From NCBI RefSeq assembly GCF_021347895.1, contig NC_067117.1:15099858-15163857 (forward strand): a stretch of DNA of 64,000 nt. The letters are read 5' to 3'. This DNA comes from Acanthochromis polyacanthus. Lineage: Eukaryota > Chordata > Actinopteri > Pomacentridae. Shown here piece after piece: positions 27,277-39,400 of the stretch; the first letter of the stretch is position 1, and each line of letters begins with the position of its first letter. The notes under the pieces were generated by a model. It did not search any database. It was not told where the DNA came from and saw only the letters and a list, made by a program, of their open reading frames with translations. Both the position numbers and the translations under genes were made by a program.

Positions 27277-27515
27277 TAACTGTTCAGGAAGAGCTAGAGA
27301 AACACACCAAGACGCCGATCCAGCCTCCAAACTCTGCAGATCCCAGTTTGATCGAGCAGCCACAGGATGTACCTGTAAAAGCCCGATCCAAGGAAGCTGC
27401 ACGGAGGCAACACACAGAACTCAAAAGATCAGCTGCGAATGTGTTGGTGAAAAAAAAAACACAGGACACCCCCAGAGTACTCATGTTCATGCCCCATGAA
27501 CCTACTCAACTTTAG
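27277..27515 (+). other. Exon-like open frame of unknown identity
   Basis: After a possible acceptor (CCACAG at 27271-27276) an open frame of about 80 codons reads like protein: VTVQEELEKH..., then PVKARSKEAARRQHTELK, ending at a stop near 27515. I do not recognise the family and see no partner exon on the same strand. It could be the terminal exon of an unrecognised gene, a pseudogene piece or chance. Confidence 0.22.
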
Positions 27516-27529
27516 TTTGGAAGTTCTAG

Positions 27530-28145
27530 TGCTGTGCCTGATCAGTGTATCTCAACAACTATTGGATGGATTGCCATGAAACTGTGTACAGACATTCAGG
27601 AGCACAAAGCCTCCTGACTTTGGTGATCCTATGGGTTTTCCTGTAGTGCCACCACAAGGTTGTCTTGTTTTAGATGGAATATCTGTACAGAAATTGCATG
27701 GATGTACCTTAAATTTTGTTCACGCATTCATGTCCCTAGAGGATACATCCTACCGCTCACAGCTTGTTACAAAAACATTTTTGGTGACTATAACCAATTT
27801 CCCCGTTTATGACAACGGTTTGGGGGACAACATCTTAATAAATCTCCTGATTAATTTGCATTGTGATTTAAAATACTGTATAATTATACGAATAGTTGCT
27901 TTGAGTGACAAGTGGGTACCATCACAGTCGATGCCATGCCTTAGCTCTGTTTACACTCCACCTTTTTGCTCATTTTTGGATAAATCAGGAGTTCAAAGGA
28001 GTCACTTGGCATTGCCAAGATGTTGGGGAGCCAGAGGCACTACAATGATATTCGAAACTGCTGTTCAGAGAACCTATTGGTGGTCACAGAGGGTCTGTAC
28101 ATCTTTAAAAACTGTCTATACAATCATACAAGGTGGAGGAGTCTG
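27530..28145. repeat. Composite of interspersed fish repeats
   Basis: The start (TGTATCTCAACAACTATTGG, then ATGGATTGCCATGAAA) is an abundant fish repeat. The end (GTACATCTTTAAAAACTGTC, then TATAC) resembles the terminal sequence of the element at 8717 in opposite orientation. The long open frame over 27631-28149 is repeat-derived and not a gene. Confidence 0.5.
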
Positions 28146-29094
28146 TTGACTTTAATACCACAGAGAAATAAATGGTTATCTATACATCACTGCTTTCAAC
28201 CAGGAAACCAACCGAAAAAATAAAACCATATATTGAGCTTTTTGAAAATTATTAACAAAAGTAAGTAAATATGATCTCTATTTAAGGATCTAAAACTAGC
28301 AAATGCATTTGTGTCATCCATTAAAAGAGAAATTTAAAGCTCATCCATTTGTCTTCTTCAACCCTACAGACATTTAATCAATTCTTTACTTGCTTTCTTG
28401 GTGCAGATAGGTTATTTTAAAAGCCAAAGGTGGTACATTTACATCATCTCTCGAAATTGAGGAAAATTCTCCAAATGCTTGTCTGTCTAGTTCAGCCAGT
28501 TTATGGTGTTTAACATGACTATCTGCAGCCTTTCTGTTAATTTTCACTGATCAGTAGCAGCATTCACAGTCCTTATTAAGCACAAACTATTACACAGATT
28601 TGTGTATGCTCACTTGGCATCCAGTGCACACACTCAGACACACAACCACAGGGACTGGATTCACACGAAGACAAAATAAAGACTCAGCGATGTGAAATTG
28701 ATGAACACTCACAGGTTGAGGGAAAAAAAAGTTGTTTTGAATTCTACAACTCCCCGGACATCTCCAGTGAAACAGAGACTGATTGACAGGTGGTTTGTGA
28801 CAAGGTGTTGTAAACTCTCACTTCCTGCTGCTCTCTGGGCAGGAAGTGAAGTGGTGAACCTCTGACCTGTAATGACTTGGAAAAGATCCTTTTCAAGACT
28901 GCACACAGCGAAGAATGAGATCAAATCAGGACATTTGAAAAGATATTAGAGATACTGAAGACAGTCTCTTAAACTCTCACTTTTCACATTTAATTGTTTT
29001 TCAGTATTGAATCGTAGGCAATTTTGCTTTTTTGACAAAATTAGCAATAAAACTATTCTTTAATGTCAAAGTGAAAACATTTAAATGTCATGTC

Positions 29095-30110
29095 AATAAT
29101 AACAAACTATAAAATAGCAGATTGCATAATGAGTCACTCCCTTGAAGTCATTATTTAGTAGATCCACACTTTGAATTGGGATTGTGTCAGTAGGACTTGA
29201 ACAGCCTTGCCCATTTGGAGACTGCAATTTCACCTTGTTCTTCTCTGAGAATCTGCTCCAACTGTCTGGTTCTTTTTCAAGTTCAGCCACGAATTTGATA
29301 GTTTTGTAGCTTTGGCTGTTTGCTTCAGTTCACCGTCTTGCTGGAAGACACATCTTCTCCCAAGTCACTGCTTCACGTTGTCTTCTGGGATCTCCAAATT
29401 CTTTGCTGCATTTATTTTACCCTCTACCTTCAGAAACCTTTCAATGCCTCACTTCATGATGCTGCCACCACCATGCTTCACAGGGAGGGATGGTGTGTTT
29501 ATGATAATGCAGAGTGTTTGGTTTCTGTCAAACGTAGCATCTAATCTGACAGCCAAAAAGCTACATTTTAGTCTCATCCGACCAAAAGACCCTATTCCAG
29601 TTGACTTCAGTCTCCCACATGCCTTAAGATCTCTACTTCAGTTTTTTTTTCAACAGTGTCTTTCTCGTTCCCATTCTTCCACAAGGCTTTGACTAATGAA
29701 GAAAAGATAACAGTTGCTGTATCAACCCTATCTCCACAAAAATGCGCTTCCACAACAAAAAAACACCAACAACAACAACTGCATATTCAATTATGTGTGA
29801 GAAACTAATTTTGTGAAGACAGGAGTGGCTGTATGCATAGTCTTCCTCATCTCAGCTGCGAAAGCTTGCAACCACTTCAGAAGAATCATAGGTGTCTTGG
29901 TGGCCTCATTAGTCTCTTTCTTGAGGAAGTCCTGCTCTTGGCAGATTTATGCATGTGCCATATTTCTTTCATTTATCAATGGTGGATTCAATTGTACTCC
30001 AAGCAATATTCGGTAATTCAGATTTTTTTTTTTAAACTTTTCCCCTGACTTATGCGTTTTAGTCACATTTATATGAAGCTGGTTGAAGTGTTCTTCTGGC
30101 TTTTTGACAT
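29095..30110 (-). pseudogene. Tc1-like transposase relic
   Basis: Reading the minus strand from about 30110 down, in order, are a helix-turn-helix/linker piece (STIESTIDK, KKYGTCINLPRAG), a catalytic-region piece at 29600-29420 (WSDETK, VKHGGGSIM), FQQD in another frame near 29345, and a C-terminal piece (about 29235-29150). The frames shift repeatedly and contain stops, and part of the core is missing. The order and motifs identify a dead Tc1/mariner DDE transposase. Confidence 0.8.
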
Positions 30111-30800
30111 TAAAGATTCTTTTTTGCAAAACAAAACAAACAGAGAAAGAAAAGAAAAAGGTGTAGATTAAAATTGGGCATAATTTAAAGTCAAAAAGCA
30201 AACAAAGAGATAGGCAAAGAGATATAGGCAAAAGAGCTATAAGCAAAGTATAATTATTGCAGTACCGTTAAGAATGCATGAACACATCCATCATTTAAAT
30301 ATTGCAGCTGGTAGATGTGGGCCTATTTTGAAAACCCTGTATACTGCTGACTAGTGAAACATGAAAGAGCTGTCTGAGAAAACCAGCTTCATCCTGTGTG
30401 TTTTCAAAGAGGGCACAGGGTTTCCTTTGAGACAAAGCTAAAAGATTCTCGATGGCGTATATTCTACATGTCTCTGAACTCTAAAAGGATAAACAGTGTT
30501 CATTATAAGCATATTCCCTCATTGGGTGCTTGGATGTTGGTGGTAGAAAGTGGTGAAATCAGATGATTGTGAAGACAGTTTGATTCAGCACCATGACAAG
30601 AATATGCAGTGCTTTCCTGTTTTATCTGTGAGAAATAAACATCTAGACAATGTAGAATATGTTTTATCATTAATACATATATATATTTAGATGGAAGGCC
30701 GTAGGTCTAGTAAAGTAGGGAGGCAGTGTTTGAAGATGAGCAACTCCTCTCCTCTAGGTGTCACTGTCTGCCTGATTATTCCAGCCTGCAGCAGAGTACC

Positions 30801-30822
30801 TTTTTTTTTTTTTTTTTTTTTA
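30801..30822 (+). repeat. Poly(T) tract
   Basis: A run of about 22 T, possibly the tail of an old minus-strand retroposon. Confidence 0.7.
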
Positions 30823-31009
30823 AATCTCACTATTACACGTCCTCCAAAATGGCACTGAAAGTTCACAGCAAAAAGTTTCCTCTCACAGGCTCACAAAGCT
30901 GCTGAGAGCAACTTTTACAGAGAAACTGGACAGTAAAATGATGATATCATACGCCTAAATTAATTTACCCATATTTTCCTTAGCGGTTGTTGACAAGTTA
31001 AAAGTCTGT

Positions 31010-31290
31010 CAGTGAACATTAAATTCAATAAAATTCTTAAAATTTGGTAAAATGATCTTTTTATGAATAGGAAACATTTAAAAAATCCAAGTCAACATTA
31101 AATTAAATTAATTTAAATGACACCCAAAAAGCAATTAAATAAAAATAGATTAAATCAAATTACACAAGAACAATTAGTTCAATTAAAAACACATGTATGA
31201 TCAAATAAATATATAAACACAACACAAGCAAGCAACATTTCAAATAAAATACATTTAAAAGAACAACATTACATTAAATAAATTTGCTTT
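31010..31290. repeat. AT-rich low-complexity stretch
   Basis: Runs built from AAATTAAAT-like units with no coding potential. Confidence 0.5.
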
Positions 31291-33289
31291 TGACTGAACA
31301 AACCTTTGAAGGGGTAATTATATATTTGATCTGAAGCTAATGCATGAGTGCCCATAAAATCATTTTTACTAATTTAAGTTTTTGTTCTTTGTTTGTTTGC
31401 TTGTAAATTATAAGACAAATGCAGATCCTAATGTCATAGTTTGCCTTATTTTTTTACTCAACTGCCTTCAAAATAAACATTTAAACATTAAGTTTTCTGG
31501 AATTATTGCTAAAAAAAATGACATTATGATGCATATTCACCACAGCATTTGACTGACACTGAGCAAGTGTAAGGGACGAGAAAACTGTCAGTGTGCTTCT
31601 ACCTTCTCTTGGACTTTGTAGCAGTGTTAGGTCTAAAATGGTTTGTCAAATAGTGCTTGAGCGAGTACACGGGCTCAACTTTTTAAGAGTTTCTCTGCTA
31701 CTTAGCTACTTTGACCTTTATATAATGTTTTCTGAATACAGCAGTCTATCAGATTTCGACCTCATCAAGTCTCAGATCTTTGTATTTATACAGAATACAC
31801 TAAATGTTGCACATCCCAGCCCACCCCGGTGAGGGATCACATCATCTTATCTTCGATTTTGTCTCTTGAGTCGAGAAATAGAAACATCTGGGTCACAAAT
31901 CAGGTGATGAAACTATGATTTTAAATAGGTAATTCACACGTGGAACTGCAAAAATACACAAGTTGATTATGGTAAAAGAATAATGATGGCTAACAGGAGA
32001 TGAAAAGCTCAGAAAATCACTGCTTACCACAAACACATTAGAATATTAGAGGAATGTTTAGGTCGGTTTGTTGTGGAGGTTTGCATCTATCAAAGCATGT
32101 CAGTAAAGGTCATCACACTGGTTTAACTAGATAATATGAAAAAAATGGGAAATGCTCTGTCATTGTAGGGGGAATGAAGGAGGAGGAGGAGGAGCAGCAG
32201 CACTCCTGGCTGGCTTGACTTTACGTTTGACCTTTTCGGGAAGGAGAACTAATCCTTGAATATAATAGACTGTAAGATATGGAAAATGACTGCGCTGTTA
32301 TCTCTGTTACCCTGGAGACCATCAGCAGCACCCAGGGCTGCTGCAGCTGCCAAGTTATTAAGCATCCAGTTTGTATATATTGGGGAAAAATACCTTCCTT
32401 TTTTTTCTGTCATAGCTGGTCACTCCCCATAGACACACTCATGCACAGTGTTTAATACTATAATAAACAGCTTCCTCTTCATTCCTGGTGCCTATAGGAC
32501 ACTGATATTTATTTCTTATCTTTGCATGAAGCTGCTGCCATTGTGTGGATAAAAGTTCATTTCTATCAGTAGGGTGTTTGTTTTGTGCCTAAATTCGAGA
32601 TAAACCAGATTGCTGTTCTTATTTTCCTTTATTGGAATTTGGTTTGTAGATATTTCAAGAAAGTTTCCAGACTTTGGTGTAATGTGACTTTGGGCAGCAG
32701 CCAACTTAAATCATTTAATTGCTTTCATTATAGGGTCTAAACCAAGATAATGAGACCAAATAAATAAATACCTCCTCCACTGTCTGCCTGTGTGTGTGTG
32801 TATGTGTGTGTGCTTTAAGTGAATCTAAAAAGGCCTGTTTACACACCCTGGATTAATACCGCTCCTGCTTGCGTTTGCCATTTGCAAAAATTTCCAACAC
32901 ATGAAAACATTATTCAAATATATATTTTCCCTCCCTGGATGGAAGCTTCTGCGTCTGTTTAACTCTTATCCGGTTAAATCCAAGATGAAAGAAATAAGAT
33001 AGACCGCAACAAAGAAGCGAAACCTCAGATGGCTCTTTGAGATAACCCAAATAAATAAATAAATAATGAATGAATGAATGGGAAAGCGCGTTGAATTTAT
33101 GCCGTCAAACGCTTGACTTTGCACATGCAGAACATTTAAATAACTTGGAAATAACAGGCAGCGCCGTGATTTCCCAGCCTGCTTCCCTCCTCCTCCTCTA
33201 TCTATCCATCTATCAATCATCCTCACAGATCTGGTCCAGTAAGTGATGCATTCCCTGCATTAGATGTATTTGTTGTGCGAGTTTGAAAA

Positions 33290-33460
33290 GGCGGCGATAA
33301 TCTGGGAGCGAGAGATAAGAAATGCCATTTATTCCGCGGCACTTTGGAGCCTATTTCCCGGGCCGATCAGCCCCATTCTCCCCGACACCTCCAGCAGCTC
33401 GCTGATAACGATTAGGCTATTTATTATCTTCACAAAGAACAAAGATTAGCCAGCACCGAT
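33290..33460 (+). promoter_or_regulatory. Candidate gata2 upstream regulatory block with clustered GATA motifs
   Basis: Within 170 bp of balanced-composition sequence lie GATAAT (33297), AGATAAG (33313-33319), TGATAA (33403-33408) and a SOX/TCF-like AACAAAG (33438-33444). It is about 2.4 kb upstream of the gata2 first exon. Autoregulation by GATA factors is known for Gata2 in mammals; enhancer function here is inference only. Confidence 0.35.
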
Positions 33461-33769
33461 GAAAAATTACCCCGGGATGGGCTATAATCAGTGGGATCCA
33501 AGGATCCTAGCAGCATTGGATTTCTCCTTCAATCTCACGCGCACACATCAATGCAACGTGCTCTCAGCGCAGAAAAATAATCATTTGGATAGAAAATTCT
33601 CATTTAAAACACCAGCAAATGTAAAGGGAAAAAAGAGAAAAACAAGGAGAAAAATAAATAAAATGATAACACTTAAGATTTTAAATGAGTTTCCATTAAA
33701 TAACGCTATAACTCACTATGTTTTGCACGTGACACGGGCTCATTTTTTAGTCCTCTTTATTAATACCTA

Positions 33770-34060
33770 ACACCTCCTTCCTCTCAGTGCCATAATGAAA
33801 TCCTCAGAGCTGAATTGGGGAGCGACCTCTCCTCTTTCTCCTGAGCTCGGGTGAGAAAAAGAGCCGTAAATAAAAGGCTGGATTGAATTAATGTCAAATC
33901 CTAAAATGGAAGTGGATGTTCGCCGCCGATAACGTTTTTTATCGCCAGGCCAGATCAAAAGGGCTCACACTCAAAGCATGTGTATTTCCACATTATCATG
34001 CTGATGAGCTCTAATGCTGCTCACTTGTCCCTCCGCTGCGTTCTGCCTTCTCCAATCTAT
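33770..34060 (+). promoter_or_regulatory. Candidate gata2 upstream regulatory block with inverted GATA pair
   Basis: A quasi-palindrome, CGATAACGTTTTTTATCG (33927-33944), places two GATA motifs head to head (33928-33932 and 33939-33943). The surrounding 250 bp has higher complexity than the AT-rich neighbours, as conserved non-coding elements often do. It lies 1.8-2.1 kb upstream of exon 1. Confidence 0.33.
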
Positions 34061-35699
34061 ACGGTGGATTTCCTCCTAATGCTGCTTAGAAAGAATTGTT
34101 CTCCACATCTAGAAAAAAAGGAGTCTGGTTTTGGTAGTGTAGCCTGGATTCTTTATTAAAATGTATAGAATATTTATATATAATAATGTGAAGTTGCTGA
34201 GTTCAAATTGTGTAATTATTATAGGAAAAATATTTTAGATGGAGCTGAAGATAGATATTTATCTTAGAATATATATATAATATGATGAATATATATTTAT
34301 TTTATATAATACATGACTTTTCTCCACACTTGGTCCCCCTTGGCACAGCTTGTAAGACAACTATAAAAAGGGCAAAGTTGACAAATTGACATTAGGAACT
34401 ATTTCCTCCTGCAACCCAGAAAATAAAAATGAAATGGTGTTTTGTGTGGCTCTGCTTTTTGCAAATAGGCCAAACCATTGCTGATCGTCAGAAGTTTCAT
34501 CATAGTGACAATTATATTTTAGGTATAAGCACAATTCACGTCAAATTCCTAATTTTCTTGCTATTTTTCACGCACACGTCATAAGACTTTTCGCTCATTA
34601 AATCACTGCAATGAGTCCAAGCCAATTATTTTTAATAGAGGTGTGTGTTTCTGCAGAAAAGAATTTCTTCAATTGAGGAAATTCAAACTATCTAATCTCA
34701 TCTGACCCCCCCCCCCCCCCCAAAAAAAAGTTGGTCTTTCAGTCCTCGTTGGCTCGTTCTTGGAAATCTCAGCAGGGTCAGGAGGATGTACTTGATGTAT
34801 TATTAATGCTGCCACAGTGTAAATATCAGTTGCAGCGTCCTTCCTCGAGTTCATCCGCTGGGACTGACTGAGGCAGAGTGCGGGCAACCCCCGTCTCTCT
34901 CTCTCTGTGTGTATCACCGTGTCTGTGGCCCTCAGAGCTGAAAGAAAAAGTTCACGTCCTGCTGAATCTGTTTTTTCTTCCCTAAGATGCGGTGACGTCA
35001 CAGAGCGGCGTCAAGCAGGCGGCCCGGGCTGCACGCGCTCCCTCTCCAATTATTGTCTGTCAATCACAGGGAGAGAAAGTGTGCGTGTGCGTGCGTGCGT
35101 GCGCGTGTGCGTGTGTGTAATGCAGCTTGGACTCTCTGCAGAGCCAAATCTGATCTAAAACCAGTAAAAAAACAAAACAAAACAAAAAAAGTTTAATAAA
35201 AAAAATAAACCACATGCAACAGTGCAGTACATAAAAGATCCATTTTTGTATTTAAACACAAATTAATTTTATTGCCACTATATTAAATTATATTATAATT
35301 GCTATAACCCTTTTCAAATTAAAAGCCTGGTGTCTTAGAACACTGTTGCATTGTTACATTATTAGATAATATTTATTTCCCTGATCAAGCTTTCTTAATG
35401 AACACATGCCTCGTGTTACTTTGCTTTTAAATAGGATGCAGCAAGACTAAAAATAAACACTAAATAATAATAATGTATTATTGCTGATTACCTGTCCTTG
35501 TTTGCTATTACACAATACATTCAAATATATGTTCTGCAGTCTGGTTATGTGTTCCTGAAAAAAATACATATTTCACTTCAAGTTGACAGTCATTTTTGTT
35601 TCTGCAGTCTTTATTATCAATGAAAAATTAAATTCCATAACGTAGAAAGTGGTTCTAAAGGCTCCAAGCAGCCAGACAACGTCTCCACGAATATTAGAG

Positions 35700-35850
35700 A
35701 AACATCTCCCTGATTCTCGGCTTGGCTTTGCCTCCTGCAGAGGTTGAAGGCAATTGGCTGAGTCAAAGCTGGACTGGAGACTCCGCCCCTGAGCTTAACA
35801 AGGCTGGCCCCGCGCTGTCAGCCACAGTTAGACGTGTTGCTTGAAGTCCC
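35700..35850 (+). promoter_or_regulatory. gata2a: gata2 proximal promoter region
   Basis: Upstream of the untranslated exon are an inverted CCAAT (ATTGG, 35753-35757), an AP-1-like TGAGTCA (35759-35765) and a GC box CCGCCCC (35783-35789). No TATA box is seen. The start site is placed loosely at about 35800-35850. Confidence 0.5.
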
Positions 35851-35996
35851 AGCGGACTGACTTTTACTCCGACAAACACCGAGCGAAACCTGGAGACGAC
35901 CTGCAGCACAGAGAAAGGGAACAGAGAGCGGATTTTTTTTTTTCCTGCCAAAGAGGCGTGAGCTGTTCGGACGCTGAGAGTCAACCACTGGCAAAG
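35850..35996 (+). other. gata2a: gata2 untranslated first exon (5' limit approximate)
   Basis: The exon ends at CAAAG|GTAGGG (donor at 35997) and is joined to 36231 after the acceptor TTGTTGCAG. GATA2 genes typically have an untranslated first exon in this place. Confidence 0.6.
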
Positions 35997-36230
35997 GTAG
36001 GGCATGTTTCTGTGGCTGTCACGGTGCGTAAAACAGCCTGGTCAGGGTTCTGCGTAAAAATGCCCACCAGGCTGTGGCACTTAGGGTGATACGGTTTACA
36101 AATATGGTGGGTGGAGATGATCTTTTTTCTGAAGTTGCATCACAGTAGAAGCTGTGCACAAGCGTTAAAAGGACTGACTACAAACACCTCTGCCTTTAAA
36201 ATATTAACATCTGATGTTTGCTTGTTGCAG

Positions 36231-36430
36231 GTTTCCAGTGTCAAACTCGACTCGATGTCCAAGAGAAGAGAGGGACTTAACTCAGAGGAACGACAAGAAA
36301 GCAAAACACTAATCCTGTGCTGTGGATGGACACAGTGAAGCACATCTCATAAAAGGACAGATAATTCAGACTTTTCCGTGTCCACTCCCTGGATTTTCTC
36401 TGACTTTACGCGCTTCAGGGAGCCGCAGAG
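36231..36430 (+). other. gata2a: gata2 5' UTR in exon 2, with two upstream ORFs
   Basis: This 200-base leader precedes the start codon. It contains an upstream ORF of 27 codons plus stop (36255-36338) and an overlapping one of 8 codons plus stop (36326-36352). Such ORFs often lower translation of the main frame. Confidence 0.6.
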
Positions 36431-39400
36431 ATGGATGTGGCGGCCGATCAGCCCCGCTGGATGCATCACCACGCCGTGCTGAACGGACAGCATCCGGACT
36501 CTCACCATCCCGGCCTGGGCCACAACTACATGGAGCCCACGGCGCAGCTGCTGCCTCCGGATGAGGTGGATGTTTTCTTTAATCATCTGGACTCACAGGG
36601 AAACCCGTACTACCACAACTCTGCCAGGGCCAGGGTGTCCTACAGCCAAGCGCACGGTAAGACACAGGGTTACATAAATTACACAGAAACTCAGGGGCTG
36701 GTCAGCATGAGAAGCAGAAAAAAAAAGTTGTTTTTCACAATGTTAAAACAGTACAAGTGATTCTGGCATTTCATAGTATGTTAAAATTGTTAATTAAAAT
36801 GCACATTTTTCTATTATATTGTATAAATGCATTGTTGCATTAAACTAGTTTGTTTATATGTATGTGGCTGTTGATTTTAGTGCTTTTGTATTTTATGTTG
36901 GACAATTTTTAATATATTTTGAGATGAGATACTTCATTTTTTTAAAGCATATTTAGTTCAGAAAATGCAGATTTAATTTGTCTATTTTAGTGAGATTGTG
37001 CTGCTTTATTTGGACGTTTAAATCAGGCCAGTGAATCAACAAGTCTCGGTTATTTTTGCATCCAAACTTGCCATAGAGGGTGGATCAGCAACCTAATAAA
37101 CTCTGCTGCTCCTCCACAGCTCGTCTAACAGGGAGTCAGGTGTGTCGGCCTCATCTCCTCCACAGTCCGGGGATTTCGTGGCTGGACGGAGGGAAAGCAG
37201 CCCTGTCGGCTCACCACCACAACGCCTGGGCCGTGAGTCCCTTCAGCAAGCCCAGCCTGCATCACCCGGGCTCCGCGTCCCCCGGCGCCCTCTCCGCCGT
37301 GTATCCGTGCGGCAGCAACTCCAACGCGGCCTCCGCATCCTCGCTGACGCCGCCGTCCCACTCCAGCTCCCACCTGTACACCTTCCCCCCCACACCGCCC
37401 AAAGACGTGTCTCCGGACCCGGGGGGCTCGTCCCCGTCCTCCTCCGTCACCAGAATGGACGAGAAGGAATCTATCAAATACCAAGTGTCGCTACCGGAGG
37501 GCATGAAGATGGAGGGCTCCAGCCCGCTGAGGAGCAGCCTGGCCTCCATGAGCGCCCAGACTCCATCCACCCACCACCCCATACCCACTTACGCCCCCTA
37601 CTCTCTCCAAGCGGCCCACGAGTACGGCGGCAGCCTGTTCCACCCGGGCAGCCTGCTGGGCTCCTCGTCCAGCTTCACCCCCAAGAACAAAGGCAAGACA
37701 CGGTCCTGCACCGGTGAGTCCAGCTCAGATCTGCTGCAGCTTTAAATAAAGGAAATTAAAGGTGAACCCAGTCAGACAGTGTTTGGATATAGACGCAGAA
37801 TATATTGATCTTATCTTTGCGCTGCAGGAGAAACTACTAACTAAACCAAACCTAAAGTTAACCCTCAGTAACCTAATATATTTCTAAAACGCCCTGTGGC
37901 ACTTTAGTGGAGACAATATTTGTGTAGGCCTGTTAGTGGTTGTCCTTTTGTGCAGCTTTGTATCGTTTTGCAATGTGTTTTAAATCTTAAATCAATCTAT
38001 AAATTCCATATTATTGTGATGATATTATTGTAAGAGGATTATTAAACTCATTAATTGTGAACCTACACAATCATTCACAAGCTACCTGTTAAAACTGAAG
38101 CAGTGTCTAAATGCCAGATAAAGAAAATGTAAAATTATTACCACCCAACTCTCAATGAAATAATAAACTGATCAAATGAAAGAAAATAATTTAAACAAAT
38201 AATATTTATTGATAAAACAAAATCTTAATAAGAATCCATGCAGCCTGTCAGAAAGGATGCTCCTCTGTTATTTTATTACCATTTAAATTATAAAACCCAT
38301 TTAATATGTTCAGAATTACCTGATTAGGAATTATGCGATAATTTATTTTGAGTATATACAATAAATTACATTAAACTCATTTACCCCATTCCATGCCGTG
38401 ATTTGAGCATCATTAGGCGTTAATATTCTTTCAAATATGACAATTTAGGTAAAAATAACTTATAAACAAAATCCTCCTCGTAATAACAGGGATATGTCCC
38501 CCCAGTAAATGATATTAGAGGATGGATCTGCTCTCGACACAGAGCCACTTTGATAATCCTCTTCTGTAAACCGTGACTTCGTAATTATGCCTGAGCTGGC
38601 TGCAGCAGAACAGCGAACTGGATCCAGCCCAGAGGTGTGAAAGAAAAGAGCCTCAGGCGTACACAGCCAAAACCTCAGTATTTAGGCTAGTAGTCACTTC
38701 TCTGTTACATAAGACATTAATACAGTGTCCTGATTGTTATTTGATTACACACCAGGAGCCTCCCAGCTTCAAGCCTGTTGGTATTATCAGAGGTGTAGTG
38801 TGGAGTAACCTAAACTTACTTTCTCTTATGAAACATCTCTACTCTTTCACAGAACACTGATTAGCCGCTGGCAGAAACATGAAGGTTTTATTACATTACC
38901 ACCTAAATTATTCTATGGTTGTTTGCTTTTAGAGCTATAAATGAGTCAAAGGTTTTTAACTTTGATTTATTTCATAAAAGCCGTAATAAATGGCTCTGCC
39001 GAGGGCTTTTTAAGAAAATAAAGTGAGAAAAATGGGTGTGGAATTGATCTTTTAGAAATGCTGAGCGTGAAAGCACAGAGGAAGTTACTACAAGCGTAAA
39101 CTCTTATCCAACTTTTGGCTGTTTTGTGCCTCTGCTAATGTAAACCGTGAAGGAGTCATTTCATTTTCCGGTGCGCTGCATGCAGACAGTTTCTCCCTCT
39201 TTACTCTGACTAACTCTCAGCGGGCACAAAACCTGCTTTAGCTAAAGATGTTTGTTTGTGGGGCTGAAGCTAAAATTACAGACAGAATCCAGTTTATGTG
39301 TCCACACACACGTACACATGAAAAGACAATTCTGGCTGTAATTGTTCATATATTACATGACTTGTAATTTTCCCTCAGAGGGCCGTGAGTGTGTGAACTG

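Noticed and set aside
27631..28149. 172-codon plus-strand open frame
   Set aside because: It lies across interspersed fish repeats at both ends and shows no domain or splice structure.
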